From assembly GCA_947455015.1 (NCBI GenBank), contig CANGMY010000129.1, forward strand, positions 1-5,111: DNA of 5,111 nucleotides, written 5' to 3'. Within the stretch, counting starts at the first letter, position 1; every line of letters begins with the position of its first letter. Made by a program: the position numbers and the translations under genes. The notes under the pieces are model-generated. The model was given only the letters and a program-made list of their open reading frames with translations. It searched no databases and was not told the DNA's origin. Origin of the DNA: Microthrixaceae bacterium. GTDB taxonomy: Bacteria; Actinomycetota; Acidimicrobiia; Acidimicrobiales; Acidimicrobilacustridaceae. This document shows, piece after piece, positions 1 through 5,111 of the stretch.

Positions 1-738
1 CTTGTGACCGGTGCCGGCGCAGGCGTTGGGCGTGGCGTTGCGGCCGCGTTCGCATCAGCAGGAGCGATTGTTGGTATTGGTGTGCGCCGGCCCGAGGCCG
101 CAGAGGAAACCGCAGCTGCAGTTGCCGTCGCAGGCGGCACACCAGTGATCTTGCGATGCGATGTCACCGATGCTGAGCAGAGCGCTGCCGCGATTGAGCA
201 GTTGGTTGCCGACTACGGACGCCTTGACGCAGTCATTCACAACGCAGTGAGTGGTCGATCGAGCGAAGCAACCGACTTTGAAAACACGACGCTTGATGAA
301 TGGGAAGACCATTCGTCGGTCACCGTGCGCGCGACTTGGCGACTTGCGGTGCAGGCCTATCCGCATCTGCAAAAGACTCAAGGCGCGTATTTACTCATGA
401 GTTCACCGGCAGGAATTGAAGGCTCTGAGCGCGCACCGTTCTACAGCGCGGTGAAAGCTGCACAACGTGGTTTCGTGCGTGCGCTTGCTCGTGAATGGGG
501 TTCTGATCACATTCGTGTCAATAGCGTGGCGCCGTTGGCGATTTCACCGGCCCTCGAGAACATGAAGATTCTCGAACCCGAACGCGTCAAGCGCATCGAA
601 GGGCTTGTTCCTCTTGGCCGGCTGGGTGATCCCGAAACCGATATCGGCCCGCCATCGGTGTTTTTGTGCAGCGATGAAGCTCGGTATGTCACCGGTCAAA
701 CGCTCGTTGTAAGCGGCGGACGATTTACCAGTCTCTAA
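1..738 (+). CDS. SDR family oxidoreductase, 5'-truncated by window edge
   Basis: This is the C-terminal roughly 245 residues of a short-chain dehydrogenase/reductase, a Rossmann-fold NAD(P)(H)-dependent cytosolic enzyme. The frame is already open at base 1 (Leu-Val-Thr-Gly, the usual end of beta-1), so the GTG at 4 is an internal Val and the true start lies upstream. Numbering from base 1, the TGxxxGxG dinucleotide motif is at 3-10, Asp54 sits in CDVTD, the YxxxK catalytic pair is Tyr148/Lys152, Ser135 lies 13 residues before the Tyr, RVNSVAP is at 172-178, and a VTGQ...SGG segment closes the fold. Beta-2 ends in Arg-Arg (29-30) with no acidic residue, which suggests NADP(H) preference (inference). 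Two positions are unusual: the NNAG loop reads HNAV (80-83), and the catalytic Asn of helix 4 appears to be Thr108. The substrate cannot be told from the sequence. Its stop overlaps the 3' end of the opposing SDR gene by 14 bp. Confidence 0.9.
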   Translation, partial: LVTGAGAGVGRGVAAAFASAGAIVGIGVRRPEAAEETAAAVAVAGGTPVILRCDVTDAEQSAAAIEQLVADYGRLDAVIHNAVSGRSSEATDFENTTLDEWEDHSSVTVRATWRLAVQAYPHLQKTQGAYLLMSSPAGIEGSERAPFYSAVKAAQRGFVRALAREWGSDHIRVNSVAPLAISPALENMKILEPERVKRIEGLVPLGRLGDPETDIGPPSVFLCSDEARYVTGQTLVVSGGRFTSL

Positions 739-1588
739 GACGGGCGCGAAGTTCCTCGTTGTGTACAAACACAGGGAGCTCTTCACTGTCGTTGTAAGTG
801 GGACGCACTGAAGTTCCGCCATCGACGCATAACACCTGACCGGTGACGTACGCCGACATATCGGACATCATGAACAACACGCCCTTGGCGATGTCATCGC
901 TTGTGCCGCGACGGCGCATCGGGATGACGTCGGTGTCGTTGCCGTCGGTATCGCCGGGTTTGCGAGTCGACGCGCTCTTTGGCGTCGCGATTGAGCCAGG
1001 AGCAACGGCGTTCACTCGAATGTTGCGGCTTCCCCATTCAATGGAAAGTGAACGTGTGAGCGAAAGCACTGCAGCCTTTGCAGCGGCGTAGGCCGAGCCA
1101 TAGGGCATTCCATTGAGGGCAGATGTCGTCGCGATGTTGCACATCGTTCCGCCGTTTCCTTGTTCAACAAGGCGTCGGCCAACGGCTCGAACGGTATTGA
1201 CCGTGGAGCCAAAGTTCAGGGCCATGACATCGTCGAATGCCGGATCGTCACTGGCGAATGGCGCCCATTGCGGTGGCCACATGCCGCCGGCCACCTGCAC
1301 CGAACCACGCAACGGCGCGAGTTCGCAGGCGCTATCGACAACGGCGGCAACAGCGTCTTTGTCGCGGCCATCAGCAAGAAGACCAATGTGTCTGGTGCCG
1401 TCGGCTTCAAGTGCGTCGGTGCAGACCTTCAACTTTTCTGCATCAATATCGACAGCGACGACCGATGCACCGGAGTGACCAAGGAAGCGACTGATCGACG
1501 TTCCGATGCCGCCACCACCTGCGCCCATCACAACAACAGAGAGACCTTCAAGGCCCCACGGGTTTGAAAGTGGGGAAAGTTCAGACAT
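725..1588 (-). CDS. SDR family oxidoreductase with extended glycine loop
   Basis: A 287-residue short-chain dehydrogenase/reductase and the last gene of the four-gene minus-strand operon. The cofactor motif is Gly-rich, GAGGGGIG at 22-29, one residue longer than the standard TGxxxGxG spacing. Beta-2 ends in VDID with Asp47, which favours NAD(H). The catalytic pair is Tyr167/Lys171 (YAAAK) and the helix-4 Asn is Asn125 (ALNF). The active-site Ser region reads ATTSA (153-157), so Thr154 falls at the usual -13 position and Ser156 is 11 before the Tyr. The NNAG loop is replaced by VAGG (99-102). RVNAVAPG (191-198) and YVTGQ...DGG (247-258) are typical. A polar loop rich in Asp, Gly and Thr (about 205-222) and about 28 residues after DGG, ending in a charged helix-like tail, make it longer than the usual 250. 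The ATG has a GGAG eight bases upstream and overlaps the preceding SDR gene by 8 bp, so translational coupling is likely. Substrate unknown. Confidence 0.92.
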   Translation of the reverse strand: MSELSPLSNPWGLEGLSVVVMGAGGGGIGTSISRFLGHSGASVVAVDIDAEKLKVCTDALEADGTRHIGLLADGRDKDAVAAVVDSACELAPLRGSVQVAGGMWPPQWAPFASDDPAFDDVMALNFGSTVNTVRAVGRRLVEQGNGGTMCNIATTSALNGMPYGSAYAAAKAAVLSLTRSLSIEWGSRNIRVNAVAPGSIATPKSASTRKPGDTDGNDTDVIPMRRRGTSDDIAKGVLFMMSDMSAYVTGQVLCVDGGTSVRPTYNDSEELPVFVHNEELRARLRDW

Positions 1589-2417
1589 CTTCGCTGCTCC
1601 AGTGACTCGGACGGGTGGAATCGGGTCGGTGCCATCCGCCGCCGGCCCAGGTTCCGCCGTCGACGTGAATGGAAGATCCGGTGATGAACCGAGACAAGTC
1701 GGAAGCGAGGAAGAGTGCAGCAGCGGCAGTGTCTTCGGTGGTTCCGAGATAGCCGAGGGGCGGAAGGAATGCGGGAAGGAATTCCGGGTCGCTTTCGACG
1801 AGCGTTTCCTGGAGGCCCTTGTCGCCTTCGGAAGGCTGCGCGTCGGGGGAGATTGAGTTGACGCGAATGCGGCGGGTTCCGAATTCCAGTGCTAGCGACT
1901 TCGAAAGACTTTCAAGTGCGGTCTTCATTGCTGCATAAATGCCGAATCCGGGGCCAGCCTGATGCGCTTCGATCGAGGTGATGTTGATGATGGAGCCACC
2001 GTTGGTCATAAGCGGGGCAACGCGGCGAATGAAGTGAGTGACCTGCGTGAAGTTTTCCGCGATCAGCGAAGCTTCACCCTTCGGGCTGACATCAAGAAAT
2101 GGTGAAACGAATGTTCCGCCGGCGTTGTTGACAAGCACATCAACATGACCATGGGCTGAAGCAATGCTTTGGACGAATGCGTCGACGGCAACTGCATCGC
2201 GAACATCGAGCACTGCCGAGATCACTGGTCGGCCGAGGGCTTCAATTTGGGCCGCAACATCGGCGAGGAGTTCTTCTTGTCGATCGCAGATCGCCAAGGT
2301 TGCGCCACACCGAGCAAAGAGCAGGGCGGTGTCGCGCCCGATGCCCTCGGCTGCTCCGGTCACGATGGCGACGCGGTCGGTCAGGAGGATGGAACGTTCG
2401 TCGAAGAGATGAGCCAT
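1581..2417 (-). CDS. Classical SDR family oxidoreductase (FabG-like)
   Basis: A 278-residue classical SDR, third gene of the minus-strand operon. All hallmarks are present: TGAAEGIG at 20-27, Asp45 after beta-2 (CDR, favouring NAD(H)), Asp71 in LDVRD, NNAG at 97-100, the helix-4 Asn122 (AENF), Ser148, Tyr161 and Lys165 (YAAMK), RVNSISP at 185-191, and ITGSSIHVDGG near the C-terminus. The full Asn-Ser-Tyr-Lys tetrad predicts an active alcohol/ketone oxidoreductase. The protein is FabG-like in fold, but the partner genes do not point to fatty acid synthesis. About 24 residues follow DGG, Gly/Trp/Ser-rich. I chose ATG 2417 because GAGAGTGAG lies just upstream and MAHLFDERS leads naturally into beta-1. 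An in-frame ATG at 2435 would add six residues and directly abut the stop of the upstream gene, but has no ribosome binding site. Its TGA overlaps the start of the next SDR gene. Substrate unknown. Confidence 0.92.
   Translation of the reverse strand: MAHLFDERSILLTDRVAIVTGAAEGIGRDTALLFARCGATLAICDRQEELLADVAAQIEALGRPVISAVLDVRDAVAVDAFVQSIASAHGHVDVLVNNAGGTFVSPFLDVSPKGEASLIAENFTQVTHFIRRVAPLMTNGGSIINITSIEAHQAGPGFGIYAAMKTALESLSKSLALEFGTRRIRVNSISPDAQPSEGDKGLQETLVESDPEFLPAFLPPLGYLGTTEDTAAAALFLASDLSRFITGSSIHVDGGTWAGGGWHRPDSTRPSHWSSEDV
1597..1600 (-). promoter_or_regulatory. Ribosome binding site of the last SDR gene
   Basis: On the minus strand, GGAG lies eight bases upstream of the ATG at 1588, ideal Shine-Dalgarno spacing. 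It sits inside the end of the preceding SDR coding sequence, so the downstream gene can load its own ribosomes in addition to any coupling through the 8 bp overlap. Confidence 0.65.
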
Positions 2418-2420
2418 GGG

Positions 2421-2429
2421 CTCACTCTC
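2421..2429 (-). promoter_or_regulatory. Possible ribosome binding site deciding the start of the third operon gene
   Basis: Minus-strand GAGAGTGAG ends three bases before the ATG at 2417. It is only a partial match to GGAGG and somewhat close, but the alternative ATG at 2435 has nothing comparable upstream, so it tips the choice towards the 278-residue protein. Confidence 0.4.
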
Positions 2430-2435
2430 GCACAT

Positions 2436-3575
2436 CTAGTGATTGCGCGAGACCGACCCGATCGGGCGCCGCCATCGGGTCATCGAGGCCCACACAACCC
2501 ATGCCATTGCTCCGACGGGAATTTCGAGCAGATAAACGAATCCTCGGAACAAAAAGACCGCTGCGGTTGAAGCATTGTCTGGTCCACCAAAACTGATGAG
2601 AGCCGATGCGGCTCCAACTTCAACAAAGCCGACGCCACTCGGCGTGATCGGAATGGTTTCGAGCAGGCGAGCGAATGCGAACGCGGCGAATGCCTCAGTG
2701 AGCGTGATGCCATCAATTCCGATTGCGCGGATGCAGGCGAAGAGAAGCAGAAATTGAATGAGGTTGAAAAGAAAGATCCAAAGGGTGATTCGCCACCAGC
2801 GTTCGCGGACGAGCCCGATGCTCTGATGGCGAAAGTTGAGTACCCCGGTGACGACGTCGGGAGTGGCCTTGCGGCGAAAGACTCGACAAAACCATCCGAC
2901 TATCGACTGGCCCAATCGACCAATTCGCTCAGCGAGCCGTTCACTCCTCATGATGAGACCAAGAACGACCGCGGCAACCACGATTGCGGTCAGCCCCAAG
3001 ATGGCTGGCAAGAAGAGCTTTCCGGTGGCGTGTCCCGAGAGGATCAACAAAAGGAGAGCAAGTACCGGCATTGCCAATTTCGCGAAGACGTTCCAAATGC
3101 CGGAAACAAGAATCGACAGCGTTACGGAAGGGGCGGTGAATCCCCACGACATATCGATTGCATAGGTAGCGCCAACACCGATCGCGCCGCCGAATGGCAT
3201 CACATTGGAAACAGCGCTTCCGGCGAAGTTCACGGTGAGGGCTTGTGTGTGCTTCAAGCGGGGGAGTGTGTTTGTGAGTACGCCTGTGTAGGCCAGCATC
3301 CCGAGAAACCAAAGTGCGACGAGCGCCGTGATTTCGATCGGAGACAACTTGCTCATCTCATGCCAAATGTCGGCGTAGTCCGATCCGGTGAGTTTGGGAA
3401 TCACGAAAGCAAAAATGATGATGACGACGCCGAGTGAAATGCCGATTTCTATTGCGCGTCGAGTGCGCGACTTTTTATGGAGTTCGTGGCTTACAACGGC
3501 AAAAGCATCTGTCGATTCTTCCGCGCTCAGGCCTTGCAAGACCTCAGGAAGTTCGTCTGCGGTTGGGTCGGTCAT
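2436..3575 (-). CDS. Flippase-like membrane protein, LPG_synthase_TM/UPF0104 family
   Basis: A 379-residue integral membrane protein. About 40 residues of polar, acidic-to-basic N-terminus precede hydrophobic segments near 42-60, 81-100, 151-180, 189-209, 263-283, 292-310 and 337-363. Family signatures are NVMPFGG with a following Gly/Ala-rich stretch (124-136) and PITPSGVGFVE (309-319), the conserved motifs of the membrane domain found in lysylphosphatidylglycerol synthase (MprF) and in stand-alone UPF0104 proteins. The cytosolic aminoacyl-transferase domain of MprF is absent, so it should not make lysyl-PG itself. By analogy with the MprF membrane half, lipid or glycolipid translocation is plausible (inference). 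I chose the ATG at 3575 because it forms an ATGA overlap with the stop of the deacetylase gene. The frame stays open upstream to 3821, but that part is Arg/His/Cys-rich and runs through the deacetylase gene, so it is a shadow. No clear ribosome binding site is seen, consistent with coupled translation. Confidence 0.9.
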   Translation of the reverse strand: MTDPTADELPEVLQGLSAEESTDAFAVVSHELHKKSRTRRAIEIGISLGVVIIIFAFVIPKLTGSDYADIWHEMSKLSPIEITALVALWFLGMLAYTGVLTNTLPRLKHTQALTVNFAGSAVSNVMPFGGAIGVGATYAIDMSWGFTAPSVTLSILVSGIWNVFAKLAMPVLALLLLILSGHATGKLFLPAILGLTAIVVAAVVLGLIMRSERLAERIGRLGQSIVGWFCRVFRRKATPDVVTGVLNFRHQSIGLVRERWWRITLWIFLFNLIQFLLLFACIRAIGIDGITLTEAFAAFAFARLLETIPITPSGVGFVEVGAASALISFGGPDNASTAAVFLFRGFVYLLEIPVGAMAWVVWASMTRWRRPIGSVSRNH

Positions 3576-4396
3576 TGACCGACTGTTGTGAAGAGGTCGG
3601 CGCACGCATCGGGGAGGGAAGAACCGGTAAATACATACCACTCGGTACTGAATGCAATCGCGAAGATTTCGTCGGGGAGTCCGAGGAAGATCGACAACGT
3701 GCGAACGGTGTCGGGCGCGCCGGTTGCTTGTGTCGCGTGAGCGTTCATCGATGCTTTGCGCTTGTCGAGCACGGCACTGACATCGACAGTGTGGGTGATT
3801 TCCGCGTTTGGTGTGTACCAAGTGGACAGGTCGTCGGGAACGAAACCTTCGGGAACCTCGAAACCCATTCCCTTCGCGAGTTCGATGCCGCCGGAAAGAA
3901 ATTCGCGATCAATCGTGGCCTGAAGCAACGGAATGTCTGCGAGTTGCGCCGCAGCCCACGCGACGCGGTGTACCTGTTGGTGATCGGGGTGGCCGTATCC
4001 GCCGTTGCGGTCGTCGGCAATGAGGAGTGCTGCATCTTCCTCGGCGAGCACGGCGGCGAGTACAGCTGCGGCTTCTTCGATTGGCGCGGCACAGAAGGTG
4101 CCCGCAGGCCAGAGACCATCGGTATCGGGAGAGTGGCCAGAGTCGAGATAGCCGAGGAAAACGACTCGAGCCGCACCGATAGCGGCAGCAGATGCCTCGG
4201 CCTCGGCGGATCGGCGTTGGGCCAGGCCTTCATCGGTTGCGAGAACGCCGTCTCCGACATCGCCAGCATCGCCTCGAGTCGCCAGTACCAGCACGACCCG
4301 ATGGCCAGCCTGGGCGGCTAGGGCGAGAGTTCCCGCATCGAGCAGGGCCTCATCGTCGGGATGGGCATGAAAGGCGACCAAGGTCCCGGTAGGCAT
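3572..4396 (-). CDS. PIG-L family deacetylase (MshB/Mca-like)
   Basis: A 274-residue zinc-dependent deacetylase or amidase of the PIG-L/LmbE family, which removes acetyl or acyl groups from amino-sugar substrates (GlcNAc-PI in eukaryotes, GlcNAc-inositol for MshB, mycothiol conjugates for Mca). The first metal motif AHPDDE is at 11-16, with His12 and Asp15 as predicted zinc ligands and Asp14 as general base. The second, GGYGHPDH, ends at His139, the third predicted ligand, with His136 nearby and His143 after it. ATRGDAG (39-45) and K214...HATQ (220-223) match family positions. No signal peptide is visible, so it is probably cytosolic. I prefer the ATG at 4396; a TTG at 4417 would add seven residues without support. 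It is first in the operon, and its TGA overlaps the start of the membrane-protein gene by four bases. The beside-GT4 setting favours a glycan or glycolipid substrate, but the sequence does not separate this from a mycothiol role, so I assign no symbol. Confidence 0.93.
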   Translation of the reverse strand: MPTGTLVAFHAHPDDEALLDAGTLALAAQAGHRVVLVLATRGDAGDVGDGVLATDEGLAQRRSAEAEASAAAIGAARVVFLGYLDSGHSPDTDGLWPAGTFCAAPIEEAAAVLAAVLAEEDAALLIADDRNGGYGHPDHQQVHRVAWAAAQLADIPLLQATIDREFLSGGIELAKGMGFEVPEGFVPDDLSTWYTPNAEITHTVDVSAVLDKRKASMNAHATQATGAPDTVRTLSIFLGLPDEIFAIAFSTEWYVFTGSSLPDACADLFTTVGQ

Positions 4397-4467
4397 GTGT
4401 GCATTCTTACAGGGCAACGGCGAGTACTACCGTGAACCAGTGTTCGTCCGCCGTCCAGAGGAGTCGT
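4397..4467. promoter_or_regulatory. Divergent intergenic region between deacetylase operon and GT4 gene
   Basis: This 71 bp gap is the largest non-coding stretch in the window and the only place where the starts of two divergent transcription units face each other, so it should contain promoters for both. I see no convincing -35/-10 pair. On the minus strand TTCACG (4431-4436) and TAAGAAT (4403-4409) are weak candidates; their 21-base separation is too long, and TAAGAAT ends only six bases before the ATG, which would imply a leaderless or nearly leaderless mRNA. AGTACT (4423-4428) is a short palindrome with no known role. The existence of promoters here is inferred from gene layout. Confidence 0.4.
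4457..4463 (+). promoter_or_regulatory. Ribosome binding site of the GT4 gene
   Basis: AGAGGAG, a strong purine-rich Shine-Dalgarno match, ends four bases before the GTG at 4468. The spacing is on the short side, but the site decides the start: no ATG in frame lies nearby, and the first downstream ATG (4564) falls inside the conserved acceptor domain. Confidence 0.7.
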
Positions 4468-5111
4468 GTGACTAACACCGACGAGACCTCTCAATCCGAT
4501 TTCGGACGCCTGAAGATCGCTCTGATCTCCGATTGCTATGTCCCGCGTCTTGGGGGCATCGAGATGCAGGTTCATGATCTCGCTCGTCATCTGCAACGAG
4601 CAGGCCATGAGGTCGTTGTGATTACGACGACGGGTGGCCCCGATGTTGTCGATGGGGTTCGTGTTCACCGCATCGATGCCCCACTCCTTCCGTTCGATAT
4701 TCCGTTTACTCGTGGAGCATTTCGTAGCGTTGCCGATGCGTTAGCGGCTGAACGAGTTGACGTCGCGCACTTTCACGGGGGAGTTGTGAGCCCGCTCGCC
4801 TATAAAGGAGCGCAAGACGCTCAGCGGGCAGGTATTCCCGTTGTCATCACATTGCATTGCATCTGGAGTTACGCCACCCCCTTCTTTTGGGCGATGAACA
4901 AGATCACGAAGTGGGGACAGTGGCCGGTCGTACTGTCGGCCGTTAGCGAAGTTGCTGTCGCGCCTGTGCGTCGAATCGCCGCGAAAGGTGCGAACGTCGT
5001 TGTGCTTCCCAATGGCATTGAGAACGACACGTGGACGATTGCACCCGCCGAGCGTGACCCTTCTGTCGTCACTCTTGTTTCGGTCATGCGCCTTGCACCG
5101 CGGAAGCGGCC
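4468..5111 (+). CDS. GT4 family glycosyltransferase, 3'-truncated by window edge
   Basis: The first 214 codons of a GT-B fold, retaining glycosyltransferase of family GT4. The frame is open from the GTG at 4468 to the window end. After about 14 polar residues comes beta-1, KIALISDCYVPRLGGIE (16-32), with the Gly29-Gly30 loop of the acceptor domain, then HDLARHLQRAGHEVVVIT, a typical helix and second strand. Further marks are HFHG (101-104), His130 in ITLHC, SAVSE (157-161), LPNGIE (180-185) near the domain linker, and VSVMRLAPRK (204-213), where Arg208 and Lys213 match donor-phosphate-binding residues of GT4 enzymes. The C-terminal nucleotide-sugar domain lies outside the window. No signal peptide is seen, so it probably acts at the cytosolic membrane face on a lipid or sugar acceptor. 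The GTG is preceded by AGAGGAG; another GTG at 4466 runs straight into a stop. It is divergent from the deacetylase operon. Donor and acceptor are not identifiable. It lacks the GDAGGMN loop expected of MshA. Confidence 0.92.
   Translation, partial: MTNTDETSQSDFGRLKIALISDCYVPRLGGIEMQVHDLARHLQRAGHEVVVITTTGGPDVVDGVRVHRIDAPLLPFDIPFTRGAFRSVADALAAERVDVAHFHGGVVSPLAYKGAQDAQRAGIPVVITLHCIWSYATPFFWAMNKITKWGQWPVVLSAVSEVAVAPVRRIAAKGANVVVLPNGIENDTWTIAPAERDPSVVTLVSVMRLAPRKR

Noticed and set aside
704..798. Repeated 10-mer TCGTTGTAAG (704-713 and 789-798)
   Set aside because: Only two copies, both inside coding sequence of different genes, with no further similarity around them; chance or codon reuse.
2754..3437. 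A 227-codon open frame on the plus strand
   Set aside because: Entirely antisense to the membrane-protein gene, low-complexity polar sequence without domains; a shadow.
2436..3575. Full MprF lysylphosphatidylglycerol synthase
   Set aside because: Only the membrane domain is present; there is no aminoacyl-transferase domain before the stop, and the next genes are SDRs.
3576..3821. N-terminal extension of the membrane protein to 461 residues
   Set aside because: The added 82 residues are Arg/His/Cys-rich, overlap the deacetylase gene in another frame, and do not resemble the family. The ATGA overlap at 3572-3575 is the natural start.
3434..4321. A 295-codon open frame on the plus strand opposite the deacetylase and membrane-protein genes
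   Set aside because: It is longer than the deacetylase but has no recognisable domain, a Cys/Arg/Gly-rich composition, and lies antisense to genes with clear metal-binding and membrane motifs. It is a shadow frame of GC-rich coding.
3572..4396. Naming the deacetylase mshB or mca
   Set aside because: Metal motifs are shared by the whole PIG-L family. The specificity regions do not clearly match either enzyme, and the next genes are not mycothiol genes.
4869..5087. Short minus-strand open frame opposite the glycosyltransferase
   Set aside because: No domain, no ribosome binding site noted, and fully antisense to a well-supported GT4 coding sequence.
4468..5111. Naming the glycosyltransferase mshA, which would make a mycothiol pair with the deacetylase
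   Set aside because: The N-terminal loop reads RLGGIE and not the GDAGGMN-type loop of MshA. It is a general GT4 enzyme.

Overview
The window looks like a piece of an actinobacterial chromosome. GC is moderately high by eye (not computed), GTG starts occur, genes are packed with overlapping ends, and there is a PIG-L/MshB-like metal-dependent deacetylase of a type common in mycothiol-making actinobacteria. An Acidimicrobiia-type lineage would fit, but this is inference, because no rRNA or marker gene is present. I see no tRNA or rRNA gene, CRISPR array, insertion sequence or phage gene.

Layout. (1) Positions 1-738, plus strand: the 3' part of a short-chain dehydrogenase/reductase (SDR) gene that begins upstream of the window. 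(2) Positions 4396 down to 725, minus strand: four tightly packed genes that almost certainly form one operon. In transcription order they are a PIG-L family deacetylase (4396-3572), a flippase-like membrane protein of the LPG_synthase_TM/UPF0104 type (3575-2436, ATGA overlap with the deacetylase), a classical SDR (2417-1581, 18 bp after the previous stop), and a second SDR (1588-725, 8 bp overlap). The operon converges on the first SDR, and the two stop codons lie inside a shared 14 bp. (3) Positions 4397-4467: a 71 bp divergent intergenic region that should hold promoters for both sides. (4) Positions 4468-5111, plus strand: the N-terminal half of a GT4 family glycosyltransferase, cut by the window end.

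How the genes may work together. A GT4 glycosyltransferase beside a PIG-L deacetylase recalls the glycosylate-then-deacetylate logic of GPI-anchor synthesis (PIG-A/PIG-L) and mycothiol synthesis (MshA/MshB). Adding a flippase-like membrane protein suggests assembly and movement of an amino-sugar-containing glycolipid. The two SDRs at the operon end could modify the sugar or lipid, or may be metabolic enzymes that merely share the transcript. This is a hypothesis from gene order. Each family assignment is much firmer than the pathway. The three SDRs differ in cofactor-loop and active-site residues, so they are not recent duplicates of one gene.
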